This document shows positions 52,533 through 60,514 of a stretch of DNA of 64,000 nucleotides, in pieces. This DNA comes from Secundilactobacillus pentosiphilus (GTDB lineage Bacteria; Bacillota; Bacilli; Lactobacillales; Lactobacillaceae). The stretch covers positions 1-64,000 of the forward strand of contig NZ_BCMI01000005.1 in assembly GCF_002217985.1 (NCBI RefSeq), given 5' to 3'. Made by a program: the position numbers and the translations under genes. Under the pieces are notes generated by a model. The model worked only from the letters and a program-made list of their open reading frames with translations. It was not told where the DNA came from and did no database searches. Position 1 is the stretch's first letter, and every line of letters starts with the position of its first letter.

Positions 52533-53647
52533 AATTAATTAGTCAAAAAGATGACACGGTAAATGTACAACATTACTCAAGGGGAGAAAACCGTGATGAT
52601 ATGCGGAAAATGAAGCTATGGAAATACTTTAGCTGGTGGATTCATAGTTTCAAAGCTGGCCATATTACCAGTGTAACCATGACTAAATGGGTTGGAACGA
52701 ATAAGCATGTCTATGAAATTGCACCAAATATCACCCTGGCGGACATTGATGGTAATTACCGGTTATTGCAAGGTATTCTGGATCAATTTGGTGCTTCACA
52801 TCGGCGTCAAACTTGTATCGATTTTCGGGGACAATTTATGGCACCACTTAAATATGCTCAGGAGGAAGGTTTTATTGATCGTTTTCCTCAATCACGACTA
52901 ACGCTCCACTCAGTTGAAGATAATTGGACGTTTGAAAAGAAAAGCAAGGTTAAGAACCAAGCCAAGTCGTTGTCAGAGGCTGAGTTCAGAATGTTTAAAA
53001 CCAGATTACAAATTGAATTAACCGATTTACTCAAACAGAAACCGATTATTAGCGCAACGCATTCGGGATTAAAGATCGTGCATCCTGAAAATCATGCAAT
53101 TAGTAAGCAAACCCGTTTAATGGTGCTCTACACGTTATTTAACACCGGTTGTCGATTCGCAGAAGTATTGGGAATTACTCTGACCGACTTGAGTACCAAT
53201 GAAATAGCAATCAATAAGACATGGGATTATAAGAGCCCTGAAAATCGGTTTGCACCAACTAAAAATTTAAGTTCAATTCGTAAGGTTTCGGTTCGACCCG
53301 AATTTATAGCGTTCCTGAAGAAGTATCTAAGCTGGAAAGTTAAATATTTTGATTCAGATGGGGATCTACCTATTTTGGTTGAGCCTAAAACCATGATTTA
53401 CAACGATACGTTTAATCATTTCTTCCGATCCTATCAAAGAAAATATGGAATTGATAAAAGTTTGTCTATTCATAAGATCCGTCATAGTTATATTTCATTC
53501 ATGTTAGCGCAAAAAGATATCAGTACTGAATGGATTGCCCGTCAAGTTGGTCATTCGAATACATTAATGATTCGAAAAGTATATGGGCATCTACTAGATG
53601 AAAGAGCTGCACGAGATGAGATTTCTGCGATGGCAGCCATGATGTAG
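52529..53647 (+). CDS. Second tyrosine recombinase
   Basis: 372 residues from GTG 52529 (SD AAGGAG, 8-base spacing, overlapping the preceding stop). The catalytic set is complete: Arg209 in NTGCRFAEVLG, HKIRH (His315, Arg318), GHSN (His342) and the nucleophile Tyr352 in VYGHL. The long N-terminal half is core-binding. It is unlike the integrase at 36438 and lies far from the attachment site, inside the early operon, in the same direction as its neighbours. It could resolve dimers, invert a segment, or come from a nested element. Confidence 0.9.
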   Translation: MKLISQKDDTVNVQHYSRGENRDDMRKMKLWKYFSWWIHSFKAGHITSVTMTKWVGTNKHVYEIAPNITLADIDGNYRLLQGILDQFGASHRRQTCIDFRGQFMAPLKYAQEEGFIDRFPQSRLTLHSVEDNWTFEKKSKVKNQAKSLSEAEFRMFKTRLQIELTDLLKQKPIISATHSGLKIVHPENHAISKQTRLMVLYTLFNTGCRFAEVLGITLTDLSTNEIAINKTWDYKSPENRFAPTKNLSSIRKVSVRPEFIAFLKKYLSWKVKYFDSDGDLPILVEPKTMIYNDTFNHFFRSYQRKYGIDKSLSIHKIRHSYISFMLAQKDISTEWIARQVGHSNTLMIRKVYGHLLDERAARDEISAMAAMM

Positions 53648-53665
53648 AAAGTAGGAGACCGTCAA

Positions 53666-54073
53666 ATGAAGCTTGTAAGAAATGCTAACGGTGACATTAA
53701 GATAAACAGCATCAGAAATATTCAGCAAATTTTTGAGCATGATAACAACTTGAAAAACGTGCGATGCTTCAAGATCCCCGATACAAAATTTGACACTAAA
53801 TACGCTTATTTTACGACTGCTTTTCCGTGGAGTACGAAAATAACCAATAAGTTAAAGGGGACTATGACAGGTCGCAATTCAATAGTTATATATAGTTTCA
53901 ATTTTGATTTGGATATTTTAGAGATGCGTGTATATATCGAAGATCATTACGATTATTTGCCAACAAGATCGGCAATTAGAGACTTCATGACAGTTAAGTT
54001 TGCTTCTGCTACAGAGTTAAACCAATGGCCGAAGTTAGGAGGCACACCATGGCTAACAACAGATGGCGACTGA
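53666..54073 (+). CDS. Hypothetical early protein
   Basis: 135 residues, ATG 53666 after TAGGAG. Mixed alpha/beta, no known domain. First of a long row of small accessory genes. Confidence 0.55.
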   Translation: MKLVRNANGDIKINSIRNIQQIFEHDNNLKNVRCFKIPDTKFDTKYAYFTTAFPWSTKITNKLKGTMTGRNSIVIYSFNFDLDILEMRVYIEDHYDYLPTRSAIRDFMTVKFASATELNQWPKLGGTPWLTTDGD

Positions 54074-54258
54074 AAAAGAGACTGTTGAAAAAGCAGTACC
54101 GGTACGAATCTCAGAAGATTTCAGAAATGACATTGGATTCTCTGAAAGAATATTTAGATTCGGACTCGAACAAAAAGATTGATAAGCGGCACAAGCTATC
54201 GAATAAGCGCTACTTTCGAGCTTCGTTTAATTTTCCCATGTGGGGTGATGACGATTAA
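54049..54258 (+). CDS. Small basic hypothetical protein
   Basis: 69 residues from ATG 54049 (SD TTAGGAGG). Very basic N-terminus (RWRLKKRLLKKQYR), suggesting nucleic acid binding. No family recognised. Confidence 0.55.
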   Translation: MANNRWRLKKRLLKKQYRYESQKISEMTLDSLKEYLDSDSNKKIDKRHKLSNKRYFRASFNFPMWGDDD

Positions 54259-54376
54259 AGATTTTATCGATAATCTTGGCTGTTTGGCAAGCTTCCTAGT
54301 GCAGATGATCATGATGTTCGGCGCTATTTTTCTGGGTGTTAAAGCCATCATGATAATGGCTAGTTGGATATTTTAG
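54248..54376 (+). CDS. Small membrane peptide
   Basis: 42 residues, ATG 54248, overlapping the gene before by 11 bases. Almost wholly hydrophobic from ~13 to 42. Role unknown. Confidence 0.5.
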   Translation: MTIKDFIDNLGCLASFLVQMIMMFGAIFLGVKAIMIMASWIF

Positions 54377-54386
54377 GAGGCAAGCA

Positions 54387-54851
54387 ATGAAAACGAGTGA
54401 ATTTATCAAAAAAGTTGAACAATTAGGGTTTTACGTTATTGTGCAGGATGATGCAGTTTATGTAATGATATCCAGATTTAATAAGCATTGGATCATGAGA
54501 ATTGGCAACGATTTTTGTGGATACATTCAGGCAGATTTCAATGAGGTTGAGTGGAAATATGACTTTAAGGCTCTCTATGAGTTGGCTGTTGATTATGCTT
54601 TTACTCCGATTAAAGAGCGTGGGGACGAAGCAAAATTCTATGTGAGATTATCACCCCAAAATATCTATGATAATTGCTCTTGGCTCTCACCATTAGGAAA
54701 TTGGGTTACAAATCAAAACCAGCTTCAGCCCGGTATCTTTACCCCAACAAGTTATTCAGCATTTTTAAATGCTTTCCCAGAATGGCAACCATTTTTACCT
54801 GATTACGATTCAGAGAATCGAGACGTTTTCGTACCTGTGGAGGATGACTGA
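54387..54851 (+). CDS. Hypothetical early protein
   Basis: 154 residues, SD TAGGAGG. Aromatic-rich alpha/beta protein of a type common in lactobacillus prophages; no functional motif seen. Confidence 0.6.
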   Translation: MKTSEFIKKVEQLGFYVIVQDDAVYVMISRFNKHWIMRIGNDFCGYIQADFNEVEWKYDFKALYELAVDYAFTPIKERGDEAKFYVRLSPQNIYDNCSWLSPLGNWVTNQNQLQPGIFTPTSYSAFLNAFPEWQPFLPDYDSENRDVFVPVEDD

Positions 54852-54853
54852 TA

Positions 54854-55102
54854 ATGTACGCAATTCGGAATAAAGAAACCGGAAAGTTTGTGAGCGGAAC
54901 TGATTACCGCCAGCCGTATGGAAACACTTTTGGAATAGGTGAATTTTCGAAAATCCAAATGATCATTTACAGACAGATTAGTAATGGTAGTGCATTGACC
55001 TATGCAGATTATTGGCATGCCGAGCGTGATTTCTTTGATCGTGGCTGCAGTTCGAAACTTTACAAAATTGTAAAAGTTGATCTAGTGGAGGTAGACGAAT
55101 GA
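54854..55102 (+). CDS. Hypothetical early protein
   Basis: 82 residues. Starts with MYAIRNKETGKFVSGTDYR, a pattern of small phage proteins with a beta hairpin. Coupled to the next gene (ATGA). Confidence 0.55.
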   Translation: MYAIRNKETGKFVSGTDYRQPYGNTFGIGEFSKIQMIIYRQISNGSALTYADYWHAERDFFDRGCSSKLYKIVKVDLVEVDE

Positions 55103-55488
55103 TTAAAGCGTATGCGGTTACTGGTGAAGATTGGGACTACGGTGAAACTGGCGAAATTGTTTGGGCTGAGAATGCTAACAAAGCTAAAGCACAACTAGCT
55201 TTAGCTGAAGTTGTCAACGAAGCAGAATATGTTGATTTGAGAGCAATCCGGGCACCATGGGCAGACGGAATGGAACATATGAATAAAGATAAGTTCTGTA
55301 TTGAAATGCTTAAGCACGGATGGCGATGGTACCTAGGGGATGTTGGGCCAGATATTAGCATTGACGAAACCGCAATTCCTGTGCTTAAGAAAGTGGGCAG
55401 TATTGAAGCTTTTGCAAGTGCATTTGATAAAGGCCAGCTAACTTACGACCGGGACAATGAGGAGTGGAAATTCAATGAGACCAATTAA
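55099..55488 (+). CDS. Hypothetical early protein
   Basis: 129 residues, SD GGAGG. Small beta-rich N-terminus and acidic helices. No family recognised. It overlaps the YopX gene by 14 bases. Confidence 0.55.
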   Translation: MIKAYAVTGEDWDYGETGEIVWAENANKAKAQLALAEVVNEAEYVDLRAIRAPWADGMEHMNKDKFCIEMLKHGWRWYLGDVGPDISIDETAIPVLKKVGSIEAFASAFDKGQLTYDRDNEEWKFNETN

Positions 55489-55951
55489 GTTCAGAGCATG
55501 GGATCGATACATGAAACAGATGGTTAAGGTTAAGACACTTGATTTTAGCCCACAAGGTGCTGAGTGTGCTGTTGATTATAGCGACATCAATGGTGATATA
55601 GACGGTGAGTGGGACTTGATGGAATACACTGGATTAAAGGATTCAGAGGATGTTGAAATCTATGAAGGAGACATCGTGGAAATCGATGTTCAAGAATACG
55701 TTGCTGGTTATGAACGTGAAACACTGCATACAGGTGTGCTTGAATACGATGGTGAGGGAATGCGTTATTGTTTGAAACCCATTGGTAAACCAAAGTTGTT
55801 AGTTGGAACACCACCAGATGATGATTCCGGCATTTCCGGTTGGGGTGAACTATCTTGGGAGCCAGAATACTTGGATTACGTCCAACAAGAAGATATTACC
55901 GTGATCGGCAATATATACGAAAATCCTGAATTACTGGAGGCACATGAATGA
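55475..55951 (+). CDS. YopX family protein
   Basis: 158 residues from ATG 55475 (SD GAGGAG). IKFRAWD at the start, LMEYTGLKDSEDVEIYEGDIVEI and the closing VIGNIYENPELLE are diagnostic of the YopX beta-barrel family of phage accessory proteins. The biochemical role is unknown. Confidence 0.9.
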   Translation: MRPIKFRAWDRYMKQMVKVKTLDFSPQGAECAVDYSDINGDIDGEWDLMEYTGLKDSEDVEIYEGDIVEIDVQEYVAGYERETLHTGVLEYDGEGMRYCLKPIGKPKLLVGTPPDDDSGISGWGELSWEPEYLDYVQQEDITVIGNIYENPELLEAHE

Positions 55952-56151
55952 GTAATCAGAACAGGTGTTTAGTTAGATGCAACCACTGTGGCCACTGGCA
56001 ATGGCATGCCTTCCACTTTTTAAACAATAGAATTCCAATGTACTGGCATCGTGAGGAATACGAATTTGGTGTTCGATGCTCGGAGTGTCGAAAGACATTC
56101 ACGGCAATTTATCGCCCGGATGTGATTCAAGAGGAGTTGACACTAAATTGA
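55948..56151 (+). CDS. Small zinc-ribbon protein
   Basis: 67 residues with CNHCGHW and CSECRK, a two-knuckle zinc ribbon. Coupled to yopX and to the next gene. Confidence 0.6.
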   Translation: MSNQNRCLVRCNHCGHWQWHAFHFLNNRIPMYWHREEYEFGVRCSECRKTFTAIYRPDVIQEELTLN

Positions 56152-56429
56152 CCGATTTACCCGATAGTGAAAAGGAAATGAATACTTGGTGGGTGTCGAG
56201 ATTTGATAAGAACAATTACAAAACTATTCGTTTATTCAACCATAGACAGTTAATGCAGACATATTCCACAGCCAATGCACTTTATAGTGATGTCGAAGAT
56301 GCTGAAAGTGCATTCTGGACAGCAAGCCAGGCTAATATGGCTGTTACTTGTGTTGCTGTTGGCAATAAGAGATACAAGAAGATCAATGGCAAGATTCGGC
56401 AGATTGCCAGCATGGAGGTAGACGAATGA
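56148..56429 (+). CDS. Hypothetical early protein
   Basis: 93 residues from TTG 56148, which overlaps the preceding stop and has GAGGAG upstream. Internal ATG 56178 is an alternative. No family recognised. Confidence 0.5.
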   Translation: MTDLPDSEKEMNTWWVSRFDKNNYKTIRLFNHRQLMQTYSTANALYSDVEDAESAFWTASQANMAVTCVAVGNKRYKKINGKIRQIASMEVDE

Positions 56430-56596
56430 ACAATATGCTGTGGTTAGTAACCATTCAATATCATGAAAACATTGCACCCTTAGCCGTTTTTGCTAGTCAG
56501 CAAGCAGCAACAAAATACGTTGATGAATCACCAAGACTAAATAGAGGCAGTTATCAGATAGAACCAGTGGAGGACAGATTGACTGATGAAAAGTAA
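56426..56596 (+). CDS. Small hypothetical protein
   Basis: 56 residues, ATG 56426 after GGAGG, overlapping both neighbours. The pattern LWLVTIQYHENIAPLAVFAS suggests a small beta fold seen in other short phage ORFs. Confidence 0.5.
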   Translation: MNNMLWLVTIQYHENIAPLAVFASQQAATKYVDESPRLNRGSYQIEPVEDRLTDEK

Positions 56597-56792
56597 TGAA
56601 CAAGTATTCGATGAACTTAGCAGTGAAGGCGCACAGGTACGACTGAGGCTCGTAAAACTGGAGCAATTTGTTAATTCTCCTGAATATTCTGAACTTTCTG
56701 AATATCATCAGCAATTGATTCAGAAACAGTGGCGTGCAATGGACAGCTATATTCGTGTATTAAATTCACGTATGGATGATTTGGAGTGGTGA
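56586..56792 (+). CDS. Small helical hypothetical protein
   Basis: 68 residues, all helical and acidic (LEQFVNSPEYSELSEYHQQLI), like small crAss-type or DUF phage proteins. Weakly spaced SD. Confidence 0.5.
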   Translation: MKSNEQVFDELSSEGAQVRLRLVKLEQFVNSPEYSELSEYHQQLIQKQWRAMDSYIRVLNSRMDDLEW

Positions 56793-56794
56793 TT

Positions 56795-57004
56795 ATGACA
56801 TTAGTATTCGACAAGTCACTAGCAACACCGCATTACCGGCATTTGCTTGGTAAGAAACATCTCAATGCCATTAATGGGCTACCGGTGATATTTAAAGACG
56901 GTGATAACGAGGGGACGATTGAAAAATATTTTGTGGACGGGCAAGAGTATCATCTTTATCCAGTTCACCGTGAATCGTGCAGAGAGGTGGAATTGCTTTT
57001 ATGA
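56795..57004 (+). CDS. Small hypothetical protein
   Basis: 69 residues from ATG 56795 (SD TTGGAG). No family recognised. Confidence 0.5.
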   Translation: MTLVFDKSLATPHYRHLLGKKHLNAINGLPVIFKDGDNEGTIEKYFVDGQEYHLYPVHRESCREVELLL

Positions 57005-57204
57005 CTGAAACGAAAGCACAACATGAATGCCCGTACTGCCACGGTAAAAAGATAATTGTTGGTGATGATGATATAGAGGCTTACGTACTGATCAAAATTA
57101 ATTGCCTATTTGTAGAGCCAAGAATTGTTAAGCCAGGGGGCAACAATGGAACAGGTAGACCCATCAACTATTGCCCCGTATGTGGCAGAAAATTGGAGGC
57201 ATGA
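57001..57204 (+). CDS. Small zinc-ribbon protein
   Basis: 67 residues from ATG 57001 (SD GAGAGGTGG). CPYCHGK near the start and CPVCGR near the end make one zinc ribbon. Confidence 0.6.
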   Translation: MTETKAQHECPYCHGKKIIVGDDDIEAYVLIKINCLFVEPRIVKPGGNNGTGRPINYCPVCGRKLEA

Positions 57205-57206
57205 AA

Positions 57207-57413
57207 ATGATTGAAACAGGTAAGCATTCAGATGGATATTTCACTTTTAAAGGACATCAGCTGATTCAAGAAGCTCTAAATGATTGGTTCGATTTCGGCA
57301 AACCTGATCAATCATTTACAGATTATTTTCCATCTGTTTCTTGGATCAAAAGAGATCATCTATATAAAACAAGGATCTGGTTGGAACAAATTGAAGAAGT
57401 GGTTGATAAATGA
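57207..57413 (+). CDS. Small hypothetical protein
   Basis: 68 residues. ATG 57207 is 7 bases from TTGGAGG; ATG 57201 is too close. Mixed alpha/beta, no known domain. Confidence 0.5.
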   Translation: MIETGKHSDGYFTFKGHQLIQEALNDWFDFGKPDQSFTDYFPSVSWIKRDHLYKTRIWLEQIEEVVDK

Positions 57414-57775
57414 TGGAAAAGTTCGTTCAATTAATACCTTTGTCTGTAATCGTCAGTATGCTCGTAATTATAGGGCTTGTAATATACATGTGGCATCAAG
57501 AAACCGAACATGATTTTTACGATTATATCGATAAGCGACTTGATTTCGAAAATAAAGGAATCAATAAACAAATTGAATGGCAGGAAAAAGCAATCAATGA
57601 ACTGCTTGTCAAATCTGGTGATGCTGAGTTAGTTACCAAGCTAAAAATCCCTGAAGTGATTTTAAATAATGGAGTAAATGATCTAGTCAGGGTTTGGGAA
57701 AAGAGAGGTTACCTGGTGAGTATAAAGAACAACGAATTTATACTCTATAAGCTTCCAGATGAACTAAAAAAGTAA
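57410..57775 (+). CDS. Membrane-anchored hypothetical protein
   Basis: 121 residues. One N-terminal transmembrane helix (~8-28), then a helical linker and a small soluble domain. It is directly before the small membrane peptide at 57790. Confidence 0.55.
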   Translation: MMEKFVQLIPLSVIVSMLVIIGLVIYMWHQETEHDFYDYIDKRLDFENKGINKQIEWQEKAINELLVKSGDAELVTKLKIPEVILNNGVNDLVRVWEKRGYLVSIKNNEFILYKLPDELKK

Positions 57776-57789
57776 AGGAGCTGAGAGAA

Positions 57790-57930
57790 ATGATAGCTTC
57801 AATTATTGTCAGCGTAATAGTAAGCTCTGCAGTTTCCATCAGTATTGAGGTTTTACGAGCTAAACATCAATATAAAAAACAGTCCAAAAAGCAAATAGAT
57901 GAGTTACGTAAAAAATATGCCGACAAATAA
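57790..57930 (+). CDS. Small membrane peptide, possible type I toxin
   Basis: 46 residues from ATG 57790, 8 bases from AAAGGAG. One hydrophobic helix (~3-22, ASIIVSVIVSSAVSI) and a strongly basic tail, like toxic peptides of type I toxin-antitoxin pairs and small holin-like peptides. A convergent minus-strand promoter just behind it drives a short RNA across its 3' end. The toxin role is inferred from this layout; it is not a recognisable Fst or TxpA sequence. Confidence 0.5.
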   Translation: MIASIIVSVIVSSAVSISIEVLRAKHQYKKQSKKQIDELRKKYADK

Positions 57931-57932
57931 AA

Positions 57933-57975
57933 AAAGCCACCCTTGGCTGGGCAGCATACGAATTAAACCTATCAG
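57933..57975 (-). ncRNA. Candidate antisense antitoxin RNA
   Basis: On the minus strand TTGTTA (58009-58004), a 17-base spacer and TACAAT (57986-57981) make a near-consensus promoter. About 40 bases on, AGCCA/TGGCT (plus-strand positions ~57936-57949) with a 4-base loop is followed by seven T, a terminator in this direction only. The RNA would lie against the 3' end of the 57790 transcript. GCATAC/GTATGC forms a further hairpin in the region. Confidence 0.5.
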
Positions 57976-58021
57976 TTAATATTGTATGCTACAAAGTCAG
58001 CAATAACAAGGGGTGTAGAGG

Positions 58022-58504
58022 GTGCATTATTCAGATTGGGATATCAACGCAACGTGCAAAAATGCTAAACAGGTCTTACGGCAATTTAACGAGTGGAGGG
58101 AGGAAGTTGCCCACTTGAAACTCGAAGTATCCCTGTCAGCAATTCAGTATGATGGGATGCCGAAAAGTGAGACTAACGAAAATGGTACCGAGAACTCCTT
58201 GATCCGGCAAATTGCGGATCTAGATGACGACCGTTACCGTCTGGAACATCAGATTGTCATGGTCGAAAAAACTTTGGATGTAATGGGTGAGCCTACACGA
58301 GAATCACAGCAACTGTCAACGCTGCTTCATTTGAGATACATAGAGCGCTATTCAGTTAAAAGCTGCTGTGAACGGTTAGCAACATTGTTTCATCTCGACT
58401 ATATTTCAGAATCAAAGTTCCACCGTGACGAAAACGAAGCACTCTTGTTGTTCGTCAGAATTTATCCAGAACGGGATGATCTCATAGTAAAGATAGGCTC
58501 CTAA
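58022..58504 (+). CDS. ArpU-like late transcription regulator
   Basis: 160 residues, GTG start. The C-terminal half (LSTLLHLRYIERYSVKSCCERL) has the sigma-70 region 4-like helix-turn-helix of ArpU/DUF1492 proteins, which switch on phage late genes. It lies at the end of the early region, just before the late genes, the normal place. Confidence 0.7.
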   Translation: MHYSDWDINATCKNAKQVLRQFNEWREEVAHLKLEVSLSAIQYDGMPKSETNENGTENSLIRQIADLDDDRYRLEHQIVMVEKTLDVMGEPTRESQQLSTLLHLRYIERYSVKSCCERLATLFHLDYISESKFHRDENEALLLFVRIYPERDDLIVKIGS

Positions 58505-58580
58505 AAAAGATGGGAGGTTTTTGGGTCATTTTTGGGAGACTTTCGAAGAAAAATGGGAGATAAGTGACAGTTTTTGTCCG

Positions 58581-58642
58581 TTTAAAGGGGGTATTCTGAT
58601 ATCGTTGATAAATTAATCAACGTGTCCTCTAACCCCCTAAAG
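58581..58642. other. Long inverted repeat / structured element
   Basis: GGGGGT/ACCCCC (58587-58592 with 58632-58637) encloses a perfect hairpin CGTTGAT/ATCAACG (58603-58609 with 58616-58622). It lies in the ~1-kb stretch without protein genes (58505-59549). It could be a structured RNA or a DNA site for packaging or the late regulator. Confidence 0.5.
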
Positions 58643-58794
58643 AGAACATTATCCCCTAAATGATAAATTCGAAGTGGCTGCATGAACATTTAACGGGTTT
58701 AAGCCCCGTGTCACTTTTTGCCGGTTTAGTAGTCCGGCATACGATTTCAGTGAACTTCCTCAGTTGATTGGCTGTTGCATGCGGCCAATCTTAT

Positions 58795-58840
58795 GCAGCC
58801 GATATGATGGTGCAAGCAGGTTCGAATCCTGCCGGTTGCT
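58795..58840 (+). other. tRNA-like element lacking an anticodon arm
   Basis: A T-arm (GCAGG, loop TTCGAAT, CCTGC) is followed by CGGTTGC, which pairs over 7 bases (one G-U) with GCAGCCG at 58795-58801. Only 14 bases remain between acceptor and T-arm, so there is no anticodon arm. No full-length 5' half is found upstream. Probably a deleted tRNA gene. Confidence 0.5.
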
Positions 58841-58941
58841 TAGCCCCTTAGTAGCAATAATCTTGCTGAACATACTAGTTAAAGTAGGCTTGATAGTACA
58901 GCCAGTTGATTCTGGAAGATGTGGACGATCCACAAGGGTGT

Positions 58942-59014
58942 GTTGGTGTGGCATAGTGGCTGTGCCCCAGTACTGATAATGCTGGGTACGCTGGTTCGAT
59001 TCCAGCCGCCAACT
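58942..59014 (+). tRNA. tRNA-Ile (anticodon GAT)
   Basis: Acceptor GTTGGTG with CGCCAAC (one G-U), anticodon loop CTGATAA on stem CAGTA/TGCTG, variable loop of 5, T-arm GCTGG/CCAGC with TTCGATT. The spacing around the D-arm is off by one base from canonical. Phage-encoded; CCA is not encoded. Confidence 0.7.
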
Positions 59015-59089
59015 TTGCCAGCCTTGCCATTGGCTGGCTTCCTGTACTTATATTCTCTTTCCTTTATGTCCGCTGGGAAGCGGGCATAT

Positions 59090-59161
59090 ATCTCGCTGGT
59101 GTAATTGGCAGCACAACGGTCTCCAACACCGTTGATCATAGTTCGAGTCTATGGCGAGATG
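59090..59161 (+). tRNA. tRNA-Trp (anticodon CCA)
   Basis: All four stems pair: acceptor ATCTCGC/GCGAGAT, D-stem GTGT/GCAC, anticodon stem ACGGT/ACCGT with loop CTCCAAC, T-stem CATAG/CTATG with TTCGAGT. The discriminator is G, as usual for tRNA-Trp. Phage-encoded. Confidence 0.85.
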
Positions 59162-59319
59162 TTGAGTTGAATACCTGCGAAGCTCTGGGAGACGTCCCTA
59201 TGTTGCGACGAAAGCACCGGTGCACCGGGATAGCAAGGGTACGATACGATGGTAGGGCAGTCTTTAAGACAAGCCTAACTTGTGAGTATATTTGCAGAGA
59301 CCAGTCTCTGTAAGTGATT

Positions 59320-59400
59320 GGATTAGCAGCATAGTTGTCAAAGGTGAGCTGAAAGCCAGTAATTGTGCGGCTGAGCAGGGTTCAAATCCCTGTTACTCCT
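59320..59400 (+). other. tRNA-like remnant
   Basis: A good T-arm (CAGGG, loop TTCAAAT, CCCTG) and acceptor-like TTACTCC, which pairs with GGATTAG at 59320 with one mismatch. No regular anticodon arm can be drawn. Either a decayed tRNA or an unusual one. Confidence 0.4.
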
Positions 59401-59487
59401 TAGCCCACCTAATTCACGGAGGTGAACGCTCCTCTCAGGGGTGGGTGAAAAATTAGTTTTCCTTTCCACGGGGACCATTCACGTTTT

Positions 59488-59517
59488 AAGGCCGATCTAG
59501 TCAATCGGCCTTTTTTA
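59488..59517 (+). terminator. Terminator between tRNA region and late genes
   Basis: AAGGCCGAT/ATCGGCCTT (59488-59496 with 59504-59512), 7-base loop, then T. It separates the early/tRNA transcript from the terminase operon. Confidence 0.9.
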
Positions 59518-59549
59518 ATACATAAGATTCAAATTCAGGAGGTGTCAAT

Positions 59550-59621
59550 GTGGATAAATACGATATCGGAGTACTAACAACGTTTATGTTGGCGCTTCTA
59601 GCTGCGTGGTGGCTGTCATGA
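59550..59621 (+). CDS. Tiny membrane peptide
   Basis: 23 residues, GTG 59550 after an ideal AGGAGGTG; one hydrophobic helix (LTTFMLALLAAWWLS). Its stop overlaps the next start (ATGA). Short, but the translation signals are strong. Confidence 0.45.
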   Translation: MDKYDIGVLTTFMLALLAAWWLS

Positions 59622-59773
59622 GAATGATCAACTGCAAATATGGTTACGTTAGCCAGGTTGAACTAAAGGTGTTCAGTGATCTGGATCATGACTTAAAGCT
59701 GAAAAAGAAGAAACGCCGTTATTCAATTAAACAGCAGCCAATTAAACTATCAACGGCAAAAAAGGAGGATTAA
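59618..59773 (+). CDS. Small basic phage protein
   Basis: 51 residues, coupled to the preceding peptide. Lys/Arg-rich in the middle. The SD of the next gene lies in its last codons. Unknown role. Confidence 0.5.
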   Translation: MRMINCKYGYVSQVELKVFSDLDHDLKLKKKKRRYSIKQQPIKLSTAKKED

Positions 59774-59778
59774 TAAGT

Positions 59779-60234
59779 ATGAGTAAAACAAACGAAGTAA
59801 AGATATCTGGAGACATTGGTGATGACTTAATGCGAGCATGTAATGATGCCCAGCAAATTAATCTTAACGGGCATGCTTATATCATCACATTCGTAGATAA
59901 AACTGATGACCCAGCTCTAATCAAGTTAAAAAGGATTCCTAGTGGTGACCATGCTTTAAACAATGACGAAGCAACTTATCGCTATAAGAAAGAATTTAAA
60001 AATCCATATCTAGTCATGGATCAGGGTAAGGATGACAAACTAATTGATCTCGTTAAAGAAATCAGAGATTCAATTGGCGAGGGCAAAATTACGTTATTTA
60101 AACGGATGGAATATATCCAAGCAGTTATTAATCTAGCTGAGGGTTTCCCAGCAAGCATGGTAGCTGAAGCATTGGATAAATCAGCTGAATACGTACGTAA
60201 CCAGAAGGTACAAGCATATTGGGAGGAAAAGTAA
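59779..60234 (+). CDS. Hypothetical protein before terminase
   Basis: 151 residues, SD AAAGGAGG. Beta N-terminus (~1-60) and helical C-terminus. No family recognised. The position suggests a packaging or late accessory protein. Confidence 0.6.
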   Translation: MSKTNEVKISGDIGDDLMRACNDAQQINLNGHAYIITFVDKTDDPALIKLKRIPSGDHALNNDEATYRYKKEFKNPYLVMDQGKDDKLIDLVKEIRDSIGEGKITLFKRMEYIQAVINLAEGFPASMVAEALDKSAEYVRNQKVQAYWEEK

Positions 60235-60473
60235 TGGATAAAGAAACGTTTATTTCACTGTATAACGATGAGATCGACAAAATTGTGAATCAAGATGCTG
60301 TTCGAGTTGAAACCATTAAGCGGGAACGTGAAGATGGCACGCTAGACAATATGATTGAAGGTTCAACCTACATTGCCAGAACTGCCTATCTAAAAGCCTT
60401 AAACCAAGGCTTTAATGATGACCAAGCGTTTGTGATTGGTTTACGACAAGCAGGATATATTAGCGACAACTAG
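60234..60473 (+). CDS. Hypothetical protein before terminase
   Basis: 79 residues from ATG 60234 (TAATG overlap, SD GGGAGG). Helical and acidic. No family recognised. Confidence 0.6.
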   Translation: MDKETFISLYNDEIDKIVNQDAVRVETIKREREDGTLDNMIEGSTYIARTAYLKALNQGFNDDQAFVIGLRQAGYISDN

Positions 60474-60514
60474 CCCGCTGCCTTCTTCTGTGAATGGAGG
60501 TGTGGTGATATGCG

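Noticed and set aside
58764-59139. Open frames across the tRNA region
   Set aside because: They run through tRNA genes on both strands, have no SD, and show no protein pattern.
59320-59400. A third functional tRNA
   Set aside because: The T-arm is good, but no 5-bp anticodon stem with a 7-base loop can be drawn and the acceptor has a mismatch. Kept only as a remnant.
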